DNA from: Thermohalobaculum sp965247385
Lineage (GTDB): Bacteria; Pseudomonadota; Alphaproteobacteria; Rhodobacterales; Rhodobacteraceae
Assembly (NCBI GenBank): GCA_965247385.1
Contig: CBDFHG010000007.1
Location: forward strand, 372,001-436,000
Length of the DNA: 64,000 bases
Direction of reading: 5' to 3'
Below are positions 41,778-50,386 of the stretch, in pieces (the stretch's first letter is position 1; every line of letters begins with the position of its first letter). Both the position numbers and the translations under genes were made by a program. The notes beneath the pieces were generated by a model. The model saw only the letters and a list, made by a program, of their open reading frames with translations. It searched no databases and was not told the origin of the DNA.

Positions 41778-42992
41778 ATGAACAGGACAATATTGAGCAA
41801 TCTACGCCGACAGGCGCGCGCCCTGGTGCAAACCGCCGTGGTTTTGAGCATCGCGGGTTGCGTATCCACGCAATCATCCGAACGGGCGGCGGTCGAGATC
41901 AAAGGATCCGACCCGGCCACCTCGGCAGCGGCTGGTTCGGTGGCGCCAACTGCACCTGTGACCGTTCCGGTCAACACGGCACCGGATGCCAACGGCAGCA
42001 TCAACTATGATGGCTATCAGGCCGCGCGTGCCCGCTCGGGCGACACCGTGGCGAGCATTGCCCAACGCATGGGTCTGTCCGCCTCGGAACTCGGGGCCTA
42101 TAATGGCCTGTCGCCGACCCACGCGCTGCGACAGGGCGACGAGTTGGTATTGCCGCCGCGCCCCAGCGGCTATTCGGACAATGTCCCCGCTCCCGCCACC
42201 CCGGTCAGTCCTGCAACCCCAGTCAGTCCTGCCGCGCCAGCCACCGAGGGCACCAGCGTCCAGATCGAATCGGTGCCGCTCCAGGCCGACGCCGCCGTTG
42301 CCGATCCGGCGACAACTGAAGCGGCCCCGTCCAGTGGCGTGGCCTGGAGTCTGGACTTGGCAACTGCCGCGATCAATCGGGCATCCGGGTTCAACGAGCA
42401 GGGCGATCTTGCCGCGCCACCGAGCGCCGTGGAGCCTCTGCCGCCCGACCCACAGGCCCCGGGCGAGCTTGCTTCGCCGCAACTGCGCCAATACCAGACG
42501 CCGGCGCTCGAGCCGCTGACCCCGACACCGCCTCCGCGCCCGGTCGAGACGATCACGACGCCGGAAGAGCAGGTGATCGAGGACAACGCAGCCATCGAAT
42601 TGGCCGCGACCGCGCCAGAAGCACCGGTCGAGTTCAGATTGATTCGGCCCGTGGTGGGCCCGGTGGTGATCGGATTCAACAAGGGCGCCGGGCGGTCGCG
42701 CAATGACGGCATCGATTTCGCATCGCCTTCCGGCGCGCGGGTAGTCGCCGCGGCAAGCGGCGAAGTCGCGCTGGTCAGCAGATCGCTCGGCGGGCTGGGC
42801 ACCATCGTCCTGTTACGCCACGCGGGCGACTACCTCACGGTCTATGGCCGGATCGAGCGGGTGACGGTCAGCAAGGGCGATATTGTGGACCAGGGCGAGA
42901 AAATCGGAGTCGTCACGCCTTCAACACAACCAAGGATGCACTTCGAGGTCCGCCACGGCGCCGACAGCCTGGACCCGGAGAAGTTTTTCTAG
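41778..42992 (+). CDS. nlpD: NlpD-like lipoprotein, LysM plus degenerate LytM/M23
   Basis: A 404-residue protein. The signal peptide ends in a lipobox (LSIAGC, Cys28); LysM spans residues about 81-127 (ARSGDTVASIAQRMGL ... RQGDELVLPPR); a Pro/Ala linker follows; the LytM domain is at about 285-404. Zinc ligands are partly lost: the H-x-G-I-D motif reads NDGIDF (His to Asn) and the HL motif reads YGRIERV, while MHFEVR is kept. Such degenerate domains, as in E. coli NlpD and EnvC, do not cut peptidoglycan but activate amidases during cell separation. That role is inferred here. It is last in the serS-surE-pcm run. Confidence 0.87.
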   Translation: MNRTILSNLRRQARALVQTAVVLSIAGCVSTQSSERAAVEIKGSDPATSAAAGSVAPTAPVTVPVNTAPDANGSINYDGYQAARARSGDTVASIAQRMGLSASELGAYNGLSPTHALRQGDELVLPPRPSGYSDNVPAPATPVSPATPVSPAAPATEGTSVQIESVPLQADAAVADPATTEAAPSSGVAWSLDLATAAINRASGFNEQGDLAAPPSAVEPLPPDPQAPGELASPQLRQYQTPALEPLTPTPPPRPVETITTPEEQVIEDNAAIELAATAPEAPVEFRLIRPVVGPVVIGFNKGAGRSRNDGIDFASPSGARVVAAASGEVALVSRSLGGLGTIVLLRHAGDYLTVYGRIERVTVSKGDIVDQGEKIGVVTPSTQPRMHFEVRHGADSLDPEKFF

Positions 42993-42993
42993 A

Positions 42994-43094
42994 GCGATTT
43001 CTAGCAAAGTGAGTTCACTTTGCGACTCGGAAATCGCGGCAATTCATTGAGATAGAGCATGATCGATGAATCGGAGATCATGGTTCATGCTCTA
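42994..43094. repeat. Two intergenic hairpins
   Basis: Hairpin 1: outer stem GCGATTTC (42994-43001) with GAAATCGC (43030-43037), inner stem GCAAAGTGA (43004-43012) with TCACTTTGC (43015-43023). Hairpin 2: TAGAGCATGA (43053-43062) with TCATGCTCTA (43085-43094). No T-run follows, so they look like dispersed repeat elements and not simple terminators. They lie between the convergent nlpD and DUF815 genes. Confidence 0.8.
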
Positions 43095-43237
43095 TAGCGT
43101 TTTGCAGGGTATGTGACCGGAGACGCGTGTGTGCACAGATTTACGCATGGGGTTAAGTTGCTGAAATATAATGAAATTCTAAAATTTTACCTTTTCTGAG
43201 GAGAGGGAACCGTGATCCGGATCGCCCGCACAACGCG

Positions 43238-44089
43238 CTAATGCGCGATCCGCACACCCTCGCGCCCGGCCAGATCCTGAACAAACTGCCAGGCCACGCG
43301 GCCCGACATCGCGCCGCGGGTCTGGCGCCATTCGATCGCCTCGGCGCGCAGCCGGTCGTCATCGATGGTGATGCCCAGATGGTCGCAATAGCCCCGGATC
43401 ATCCGAAGATACTCGTCCTGATCACAGGGGTGGAAGCCCAGCCACAACCCGAAGCGATCACTCAACGAGACCTTTTCCTCGGTCGCCTCGGAAGGGTTGA
43501 TCGCGGTCGAGCGCTCGTTCTCGATCATCTCGCGCGGCATCAGGTGACGCCGGTTCGAGGTGGCATAGAACTGCACATTCTCGGGCCGCCCGGCGATGCC
43601 GCCATCCAAAACAGCCTTCAGAGACTTGTAGTGGCTGTCGTCCTTAGCGAACGAGAGATCGTCGCAGAAAACCAGGAAGCGCCGGTCGGATTCGCGCAGC
43701 AATTCCAGTAACCTGCCAATGGTGGGGATATCCTCGCGGTGAATCTCGATCAGCACCAGCGTCCCGCCTTCGGCATTGGACGCCGCATGGGCCGCCTTGA
43801 CCAGCGATGACTTGCCCATGCCCCGCGCGCCCCACAACAAAGCATTGTTCGCGGGCAGACCACGGGCAAAGCGCAGCGTGTTTTCCATCAGGGTGTCGCG
43901 GGCACGGTCGATGCCGACCAGCAGTTCCAATTCGACCCGATGAACCTTGGGCACCGGCACCAGCCGATCCAGCTCGGCCGCCCACATATAAGCGTCGGCG
44001 GCGGTGAAGTCGGGCAATACTGCACCCGGCGGGCTGATCCGTTCCAACGCGGCAGCTATCCGCTCCAGCGCCTCAGCGTCGCGGCTCAC
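43238..44089 (-). CDS. DUF815-family AAA-type ATPase
   Basis: A 283-residue P-loop protein: Walker A LLWGARGMGKSSLVKA (about residue 88), Walker B RRFLVFCDDLSF (about 143), sensor-like VQFYATSNRRHLMPR and the C-terminal RFGLWLGFHPCDQDEYL. Family members are common in Proteobacteria but have no settled function. Its start overlaps the tatC stop (ATGA), so it is co-transcribed with tatABC; a link to export is possible but unproved. Confidence 0.85.
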   Translation of the reverse strand: MSRDAEALERIAAALERISPPGAVLPDFTAADAYMWAAELDRLVPVPKVHRVELELLVGIDRARDTLMENTLRFARGLPANNALLWGARGMGKSSLVKAAHAASNAEGGTLVLIEIHREDIPTIGRLLELLRESDRRFLVFCDDLSFAKDDSHYKSLKAVLDGGIAGRPENVQFYATSNRRHLMPREMIENERSTAINPSEATEEKVSLSDRFGLWLGFHPCDQDEYLRMIRGYCDHLGITIDDDRLRAEAIEWRQTRGAMSGRVAWQFVQDLAGREGVRIAH

Positions 44090-44961
44090 GAGTCTTTCCC
44101 ATCGCTGGACTCGTCGTCGTCCGAGCCCTCGGCAGCCAGCGGGTCTTCCTCATCGTCACTCTCGTCAAAATAACCCTCGGCGCGCAGCTTCTCTTCGCGC
44201 TTTTTCTCGACCGATTGCACCAGCATGATCGAGATCTCGTAGAGACCATAGACCGCCAAGAACAGGATCATCATGGAAAAAACATCGGGCGGCGTGAACA
44301 GCGCCGCCGCGATCAAAACCCCGACAACCGCATATTTCCGGTTCTTGCGCAGGCCCTCCGCCCCGACCAGCCCGGCCTTGCCCATCAGGGTCAGGGCCAC
44401 CGGCAACTGGAAGCAGATGCCGAAGGCAAGAATGAATTTCATCGTCAGCCCGAGATACTCGTCAACGGTGCCAAGGAATTCGATCTTGATTCCGTCGCCG
44501 TTCGGATCGGGCGCCCTCTCGAAACTGAGGAAGAAGTCGAAAGCCAGCGGCAGCGCCGCGTAATAGGCGAAGGCCGCGCCGGTCACGAAAAGCACCGGGC
44601 TGGCGATCAGGAACGGCAGGAAGGCGTTCTGCTCGGTCTTGTAGAGCCCCGGCGCGACAAATCGCCAAAGCTGGGTGGCGATAATCGGAAAGGAAACGAA
44701 CAGGCCGCCGAACATCGCCACCGAGACATAGGTGAAGAACACCTTGTGCGCCCCGGTGAAAATCAACGCCGGGTCGTGACCGCGCGCCAACATCACCGAT
44801 TTCATCGGTTCGGTCAAAAACTCGAAAATCTGCTCGGCGACCGCGAAGCAGAGCATCATCGCAATCACGAATGCCAGGATCGACCGGATCAGCCGGGTCC
44901 TGAGTTCGATCAGATGGTCAATGAGGGGCGCGGCGCTGTCCTCGATCTTGTGTTCGGTCAT
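44086..44961 (-). CDS. tatC: TatC, twin-arginine translocase receptor
   Basis: A 291-residue inner-membrane protein with six hydrophobic segments. The conserved N-terminus LIDHLIELRTRLIRSI (signal-peptide contact, with Glu), the FLTEPMKS motif and the periplasmic loop after TM1 identify TatC. With TatB it binds RR signal peptides of folded proteins. The C-terminal tail is long and acidic (ESDDEEDPLAAEGSDDDESS). It overlaps tatB upstream by four bases. Confidence 0.95.
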   Translation of the reverse strand: MTEHKIEDSAAPLIDHLIELRTRLIRSILAFVIAMMLCFAVAEQIFEFLTEPMKSVMLARGHDPALIFTGAHKVFFTYVSVAMFGGLFVSFPIIATQLWRFVAPGLYKTEQNAFLPFLIASPVLFVTGAAFAYYAALPLAFDFFLSFERAPDPNGDGIKIEFLGTVDEYLGLTMKFILAFGICFQLPVALTLMGKAGLVGAEGLRKNRKYAVVGVLIAAALFTPPDVFSMMILFLAVYGLYEISIMLVQSVEKKREEKLRAEGYFDESDDEEDPLAAEGSDDDESSDGKDS

Positions 44962-45503
44962 GCGCCGCTCACATTGCCCGGCTCGGCCTGCGGTTCGGAA
45001 ACTTTCTTGGCGGGTTTCTTGGCGGGCGCCTTCGCCGGCTTGGGCGTGGCATCAGCCGCGGACGCCCCGGCCTTCGCCGGCTCTGCCGCCGCACTGTCGC
45101 CTGCCTTTTTCGCCGCGGGTTTCTTGCCGTCGGGTTTTTTGCCGTCGGGTTTCTTGCCGTCGGGTTTCTTGCCGTCGGGTTTCTTGCCGTCGGGTTTCTT
45201 GCCGTCGGGTTTCTTGCCGTCGGATTTTTGAGGGCCATCGAGGAATGACTGGCTCATATCGCGCTGCATCTTGTGCTGCGCGCCGCGCATATCGTCGAGA
45301 CCTTTTTTGAGGTCGTGCAACTCCTCGATATCCGCCTGGCGCGCCGCATCATCCATCGAGCGTTGGAACTCGCGCGCAATGCCTTTCGCCCGCCCGGCAA
45401 ATTGCCCGAGCGTCCGCAGCATCTTCGGCAGATCCTTCGGTCCGACGACGATCAGGGCGACAACCCCGATAATCAGTATCTCGGACCAGCCCAGGTCCAG
45501 CAT
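44958..45503 (-). CDS. tatB: TatB, twin-arginine translocase subunit, with DGKKP repeats
   Basis: A 181-residue protein: MLDLGWSEILIIGVVALIVV-GPKDLP (TM plus the family's Glu8 and Gly-Pro hinge), then an amphipathic helix (TLGQFAGRAKGIAREFQRSM). The C-terminal tail holds seven DGKKP units, then a Lys/Pro/Ala-rich stretch. TatB partners TatC in recognising RR precursors. Tail repeats are not conserved in the family and probably act as a flexible, basic spacer. tatA lies 27 bp upstream. Confidence 0.94.
   Translation of the reverse strand: MLDLGWSEILIIGVVALIVVGPKDLPKMLRTLGQFAGRAKGIAREFQRSMDDAARQADIEELHDLKKGLDDMRGAQHKMQRDMSQSFLDGPQKSDGKKPDGKKPDGKKPDGKKPDGKKPDGKKPDGKKPAAKKAGDSAAAEPAKAGASAADATPKPAKAPAKKPAKKVSEPQAEPGNVSGA
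45121..45227. repeat. 15-bp tandem repeat in tatB
   Basis: Seven units of GTCGGGTTTCTTGCC (plus strand), with the end units varied, encode DGKKP on the minus strand. Confidence 0.95.
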
Positions 45504-45530
45504 ATCATGCGCCCTTGCAGTATTGCCGGA

Positions 45531-45770
45531 TCAGGCTTTCTCTTCTTTCTTCGGGGTGACATCGATAGCCCCGTCGATGGTGCCATCGGCGGCCTCGTTT
45601 ATCTTCTCGGGGTCGTCGAGATCTTCCTTCATGCCCTTCTTGAAGCTCTTGATGCCCTTCGCCACATCGCCCATCAGCTGCGGGATCTTGCCACGACCGA
45701 ACAGCAACAGAACCACGACCAGGATGACGATCAGGCCGATCGGGCCGATATTGTTCAACATTCCGAACAC
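45531..45770 (-). CDS. tatA: TatA, twin-arginine translocase pore subunit
   Basis: A 79-residue protein: one TM segment (IGLIVILVVVLLLFGRGKIP) with the FGRGK-[IL]-P hinge, then an amphipathic helix (LMGDVAKGIKSFKKGMKEDL) and an acidic/basic tail. Many copies form the transport path for folded proteins. First in the tatA-tatB-tatC-DUF815 operon. Confidence 0.95.
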   Translation of the reverse strand: MFGMLNNIGPIGLIVILVVVLLLFGRGKIPQLMGDVAKGIKSFKKGMKEDLDDPEKINEAADGTIDGAIDVTPKKEEKA

Positions 45771-45893
45771 TCCTATTCAAGCCGGATGCAGCGACAATGC
45801 GGCGACCCGACTGTTGATCTTTGCCACACACATATTGGATCGGTGAACGCTGTTAAAGCCCATTCCGCCCCGTTTGGGGGATTAATCGAGCAT

Positions 45894-47078
45894 TTACTCC
45901 GCTGCGTGAGGCGAGGCAACGCGGCTCTGCTTGATACAGGGAAAGACGAAACACCGGTCACGGCGCATACTTAGCCACACCCGCGCGCCGGGCTCCGGCA
46001 GCCAGGCATAGGGCACACTAACGCGTAGAATCGAGCCATCATGGTCCATCGCAACCTCAATAAGGCTGGCCGCGCCGACAAATCGGGCACGGGCCACGCT
46101 GCCACCGGCGGGCATGCCGTGCTCCGCCGTCGGTTCGGGTAGCTTCACGTCGCCGATTACGTCGCTGGTTGCGTTTCGGCTTGTGTTGTCGGGCTCGATT
46201 CGAAGGTGCTGGGGCCGGATCACGATCTCGACATCGGCGCCGTCAACCAGCTTCGGGGCCAGGAATAATCCAAAGGGCGTGTCAGTCTGGCGATCGCAGA
46301 CCACGCCGTGGATGATGTTGATGTCCGAAAAGAACCCCGCCGCCTGCCGATCGACCGGATAGTTATAGACATGATAGGGCGCGCCGATCTGCACGATCCG
46401 CCCCTCGCGCATCAGCGCGATCCGGTCGGCCATGCGCATGGCCTCGTCTGGGTCGTGAGTGACCAACAGCACCCCTGCCCCCTCCTCCTTGAGGATCGAC
46501 AGCGTATGGTCGCGCACCTCGTCGCGCAGCCGGTTGTCGAGGCCGGAGAACGGCTCGTCCATCAGCATCACGCGCGGCCGCGGCGCCAGGGCGCGCGCCA
46601 GCGCCACCCGCTGTTGCTCGCCGCCCGAGAGCTGGTGCGGAAACTTGCGGCTATAGGCCTCCAGCCCGACCCGGTCGAGATACTCCGCCACCAGGGTCGC
46701 GCGCTTGTCCGGCGTTGCGATTCGGCGCAGTCCAAAGGCCACGTTCCCGGCCACCGTGAGGTGCGGGAACAGCGCAAAATCCTGGAACATCAACCCAATC
46801 GAGCGCTCTTCCGGTGGTGCATGGTTGCCCTTCTCGGAGACCAGTCGCCCGTCGATAAGCACCCCGCCCTTCTTCTGGCGCTCAACCCCGGCGGCGACCC
46901 GCAACGTCGTGGTCTTGCCGCAGCCCGAGGGGCCGAGCAGGCAGACGATCTCGCCCGCCCCCACATCCAGGCTCAGGTCGGATACCGCCGGCACACCGTC
47001 GAAGGTGACCGTGATTCCCTCCAGCGCCAGGCGCGGTGGGGCCGAGGTATCGACAAGCTTCAGCTTTTCGGTGCTCAT
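45894..47078 (-). CDS. Fbp/Pot-type ABC transporter ATPase
   Basis: A 394-residue ATPase of the iron(III)/thiamine/polyamine importer class: Walker A GPSGCGKTT, SIGLMFQDFALFPHLTVAGN (Q-loop with the FALFPH motif of the iron/FbpC group), signature LSGGEQQRVALARAL, Walker B VMLMDEPFSGLD, H-loop LVTHD, then a regulatory TOBE-like C-terminal domain. The start at 47078 is one of two in-frame choices (the other at 47108). No permease or binding-protein gene is adjacent in the window, so it may be an orphan or the end of an operon whose other genes are elsewhere. It is divergent from dmdA. Confidence 0.82.
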   Translation of the reverse strand: MSTEKLKLVDTSAPPRLALEGITVTFDGVPAVSDLSLDVGAGEIVCLLGPSGCGKTTTLRVAAGVERQKKGGVLIDGRLVSEKGNHAPPEERSIGLMFQDFALFPHLTVAGNVAFGLRRIATPDKRATLVAEYLDRVGLEAYSRKFPHQLSGGEQQRVALARALAPRPRVMLMDEPFSGLDNRLRDEVRDHTLSILKEEGAGVLLVTHDPDEAMRMADRIALMREGRIVQIGAPYHVYNYPVDRQAAGFFSDINIIHGVVCDRQTDTPFGLFLAPKLVDGADVEIVIRPQHLRIEPDNTSRNATSDVIGDVKLPEPTAEHGMPAGGSVARARFVGAASLIEVAMDHDGSILRVSVPYAWLPEPGARVWLSMRRDRCFVFPCIKQSRVASPHAAE

Positions 47079-47329
47079 TGGCACGCTCACCGGGTCATTC
47101 CCAAGCATTTTAGTCGGCTTACCTGACTAGGTAGCAAGCGCGCGCTTTTCTGACAAGGCTGGACGGTTGCGGCGCAATCTCGCGCGCGATGCCGGGGCAT
47201 AGCCATTTCCATCTGCCCGCCCCAAATCAACCTGTCCCCGAAACCACGCTCCAATGCTTCATCTTCCGATTGCCAACGGCCCGCCACTCGGTAATGTAAG
47301 ACAAAAACCTTCAGAGCGGACTCACCCAA

Positions 47330-48439
47330 ATGCCAGCATACTTTACTCCCAGCCCCCGGATTCGCCGTAGCCCCTTTTTCGACGCCACAGTCGCCGCTGG
47401 GGTGACCAGCTTCTCGGTCTACAACCACATGTACATGCCAACCTCCTTTGGCGACCCGATGGGCGAATACTGGCGCCTGATCCGGGGCGTCGCCATGTGG
47501 GACGTCGCCTGCGAACGTCAGGTCGAGCTGGCCGGCCCGGAAGCCGGGCGCCTGGCTCAGGTCTTGTGCCCGCGCAAGCTGGACAACATGAAGGTGGGCC
47601 AGGGCTGGTATGTGCCGGTCTGCGACCACCAGGGTGTGCTGCTGAACGACCCGATCCTGCTCAAGCTGGCCGAGGACCGCTATTGGCTGTCGATCGCCGA
47701 TGGCGACCTCCTGCTCTGGGCCAAGGCGGTGGCGGCCGAGCGCAGCCTCGACGTGAAGGTGACTGAACCGGATGTCTCACCGTTGGCGGTGCAGGGTCCG
47801 AAGGCGATCGAGTTGATTGTAGATCTTTTCGGCGATGCAGCCCGCTCGATGCGCTATTTCCGCTTCCGCGAGACCGAGCTCGACGGCATTCCGCTGTTGC
47901 TGGCCCGCTCCGGCTGGTCGAAACAGGGCGGCTTCGAGCTTTATCTGCGCGACGGCACCCGCGGCACCGAGCTCTGGAACAAGATCAGGGAGGCCGGTGC
48001 GCCCTACGACATCGGCCCCGGCTGCCCGAACGGCATGGAACGGGTCGAGAGTGGCCTCTTGTCCTTCGGCGGCGATACCGACAGCGAGACCAACCCGTTT
48101 GAGGTCGGCATGGGCCGGTATGTCCATCTCGACGCCCCGGACGACGCCATCGGCATCCGGGCGCTGTGCAAAATCCACGCCCACGGAGCGAAACGCCAGC
48201 AGCTTGGCGTGGTGCTGGACCATGGCGACAGGATGTCGTTGTTCGATCTCCACTCGCAGGTCTTCAAGGGCGATACACCGGTGGGCCAGATGACCACCAA
48301 CGCCTGGTCACCACGGCTGGAGAAGAATATCGGCATCTGCCTGATCTGGTCCGGCATCGTCCCCGGCGACACGGTCACCATCGAACTGCCAACCGGAAAA
48401 CGGATCGGGGGCGAGATGCGGGAGCTGCCGTTCCTCTGA
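47330..48439 (+). CDS. dmdA: DMSP demethylase-type aminomethyltransferase family enzyme
   Basis: A 369-residue GcvT-fold protein that closely follows DmdA of marine bacteria: SVYNHMYMPTSFGDP, VAMWDVACERQVELAGPEAG, LLARSGWSKQGGFELYL, YDIGPGCPNGMERVESGLLS, NPFEVGMGRYV, and the ending ELPFL. DmdA moves a methyl group from dimethylsulfoniopropionate to tetrahydrofolate, giving methylmercaptopropionate, the first step of the demethylation pathway. Length equals that of DmdA. Related DmdA-like proteins act on other methylated compounds, so the substrate needs proof. No dmdB, dmdC or dmdD is seen nearby. Confidence 0.75.
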   Translation: MPAYFTPSPRIRRSPFFDATVAAGVTSFSVYNHMYMPTSFGDPMGEYWRLIRGVAMWDVACERQVELAGPEAGRLAQVLCPRKLDNMKVGQGWYVPVCDHQGVLLNDPILLKLAEDRYWLSIADGDLLLWAKAVAAERSLDVKVTEPDVSPLAVQGPKAIELIVDLFGDAARSMRYFRFRETELDGIPLLLARSGWSKQGGFELYLRDGTRGTELWNKIREAGAPYDIGPGCPNGMERVESGLLSFGGDTDSETNPFEVGMGRYVHLDAPDDAIGIRALCKIHAHGAKRQQLGVVLDHGDRMSLFDLHSQVFKGDTPVGQMTTNAWSPRLEKNIGICLIWSGIVPGDTVTIELPTGKRIGGEMRELPFL

Positions 48440-48560
48440 GCGGCTGGTCATTTGCCCTGACGGCTCCGCCGCCCAGCCGCCATGGAATCGTATCCTGCGG
48501 GGGTGGGTGGGGGTGGGGGGTGGTGCGCATTTGGCGCAAAACGATCTATCCGTTCAAGCC

Positions 48561-48591
48561 GCGCCGTCCCGGGCTTGACCCGGGACGGCGC
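48561..48591. repeat. Dispersed hairpin repeat, copy 2
   Basis: GCGCCGTCCCGGG-CTTGA-CCCGGGACGGCGC, a perfect 13-bp stem with a 5-nt loop. It shares core and left flank with the copy at 1294-1312. Confidence 0.85.
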
Positions 48592-48672
48592 CTCTTCGGT
48601 TTGATGGTCAAGGACCGGTGAAACCTCATCTAGCTCTAGGCAAGCGGAACGGTAGCCGCTACATCGCCCTCC

Positions 48673-50292
48673 ATGCTCGAGCGCCAAGATACCCGGGGTG
48701 ATAACGCCCCCGCCCTGCCTCCCGAAATCGGGCGGCGGCGAACCTTCGCGATCATCTCGCACCCGGATGCGGGCAAGACCACCCTGACCGAGAAACTGCT
48801 GCTCTATGGCGGCGCGATCCAGATGGCGGGCCAGGTCCGCGCCAAGGGCGAGGCCCGGCGCACCCGCTCGGACTTCATGAAGATGGAACAGGAGCGCGGC
48901 ATCTCGGTCTCCGCCTCGGCGATGTCGTTCGCCTATGGCGAGCACTGGTTCAACCTGGTCGATACCCCGGGCCATGCGGATTTCTCCGAGGACACCTACC
49001 GCACCCTGACCGCGGTCGATGCCGCGGTTATGGTGATCGACGGCGCCAAGGGGGTCGAGAGCCAGACCCGCAAGCTGTTCGAGGTTTGTCGCCTGCGCGA
49101 CCTTCCGATCCTGACCTTCTGCAACAAGATGGACCGCGAGAGCCGCGACATCTTTGAAATCATCGACGAGATCCAGGAGCTGCTGGCCCTTGATGTGGCC
49201 CCCGCAAGCTGGCCGATCGGTCAGGGCCGCGATTTCATGGGGGCCTATGACCTGCTCAACGACCGGCTCGAGCTGATGAGCCGGGCCGACCGCAACGTCA
49301 GGGCACAGTCGATCTCGATCAAGGGCCTCGACGATCCGTGCCTCGATGAGCTACTCTCGGCGGAGTTGCTCGCCACGCTCCGCGAGGAGGTCGAGATGGC
49401 CCGGGAATTGCTGCCCGCATTCGACCTCGCCAGCTTCCACGAAGGCAACATGACGCCAATCTGGTTCGGCTCGGCGATCAACTCGTTCGGTGTCAACGAG
49501 TTGATGCAGGGCATTGCCCGCTACGGCCCGCCACCACAGCCGCGCAGGACCGCCTCGCGCCAAGTTGCGGCGGAGGAGAAACCGGTTACCGGGTTTGTCT
49601 TCAAGGTGCAAGCTAACATGGACCCTAAACACAGGGATCGTGTTGCATTCGTAAGACTTTGCAGCGGGCATTTCATTCGCGGCATGAAGCTCCGCCACGT
49701 GCGCGCAGGCAAGCTGATGGCAATTTCCAATCCGGTCCTGTTCCTCGCCGCCGAGCGCGAACTGGCCGAGGACGCCTGGGCAGGCGATATCATCGGTATC
49801 CCCAATCACGGGCAGTTGCGCATTGGCGACGCGCTGACCGAGGGCGAGGATCTGCGCTTCACCGGTATCCCCGCCTTTGCACCGGAGCTGTTGCAGAATG
49901 TCCGCGCCGGTGACCCGATGAAAGCAAAGCACCTCGACAAGGCGTTGCTGCAGTTCGCCGAGGAGGGCGCGGCCAAGCTGTTCAAGCCCGAGGTCGGCGC
50001 GGGTTGGATCGTCGGCGTTGTGGGCGCGTTGCAATTCGACGTGCTGGCCAGCCGGATCAAGCTCGAATACGGTCTGCCGGTGCGCTTCGACCAAACCCAG
50101 TTCACCGGTGCGCGCTGGATCAGCGGCCCGAAGGACCGGCTCGAGGCCTTCATAAGTGCCAACAAGGGCCACATGGCCGCGGACCACGACGGCGACCCGG
50201 TCTACATGACCCGCATCCAGTGGGACATCGACCGGGTGGTGCGGGATTGGCCCGAGATCAAGCTGAGCACCACCAAGGAGACGCATGTCTGA
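48673..50292 (+). CDS. prfC: Peptide chain release factor 3
   Basis: A 539-residue GTPase that frees RF1/RF2 from the ribosome after termination. G motifs: ISHPDAGKTTLTEKL (G1), RGISVSASAM (G2), NLVDTPGHADFSEDTYR (G3), TFCNKMDRE (G4). The RF3-specific parts FGSAINSFGVNELM, FKVQANMDPKHRDRVAF and FAEEGAAKLF follow. Length is normal. The gene stands alone between dmdA and the convergent arsP-type permease. Confidence 0.95.
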   Translation: MLERQDTRGDNAPALPPEIGRRRTFAIISHPDAGKTTLTEKLLLYGGAIQMAGQVRAKGEARRTRSDFMKMEQERGISVSASAMSFAYGEHWFNLVDTPGHADFSEDTYRTLTAVDAAVMVIDGAKGVESQTRKLFEVCRLRDLPILTFCNKMDRESRDIFEIIDEIQELLALDVAPASWPIGQGRDFMGAYDLLNDRLELMSRADRNVRAQSISIKGLDDPCLDELLSAELLATLREEVEMARELLPAFDLASFHEGNMTPIWFGSAINSFGVNELMQGIARYGPPPQPRRTASRQVAAEEKPVTGFVFKVQANMDPKHRDRVAFVRLCSGHFIRGMKLRHVRAGKLMAISNPVLFLAAERELAEDAWAGDIIGIPNHGQLRIGDALTEGEDLRFTGIPAFAPELLQNVRAGDPMKAKHLDKALLQFAEEGAAKLFKPEVGAGWIVGVVGALQFDVLASRIKLEYGLPVRFDQTQFTGARWISGPKDRLEAFISANKGHMAADHDGDPVYMTRIQWDIDRVVRDWPEIKLSTTKETHV

Positions 50293-50386
50293 GGATTCGC
50301 GAGCCGCCGAGCCGGACCATCAACCCACTACGCACCACCCATTGAGACCCCGGCGCAAGGCCCCGCATCCAATCGACTTCGGAGCA

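Noticed and set aside
43053..43094. Rho-independent terminator for nlpD or DUF815
   Set aside because: The stem is strong but no T-run follows on either strand, so a repeat element is the better description.
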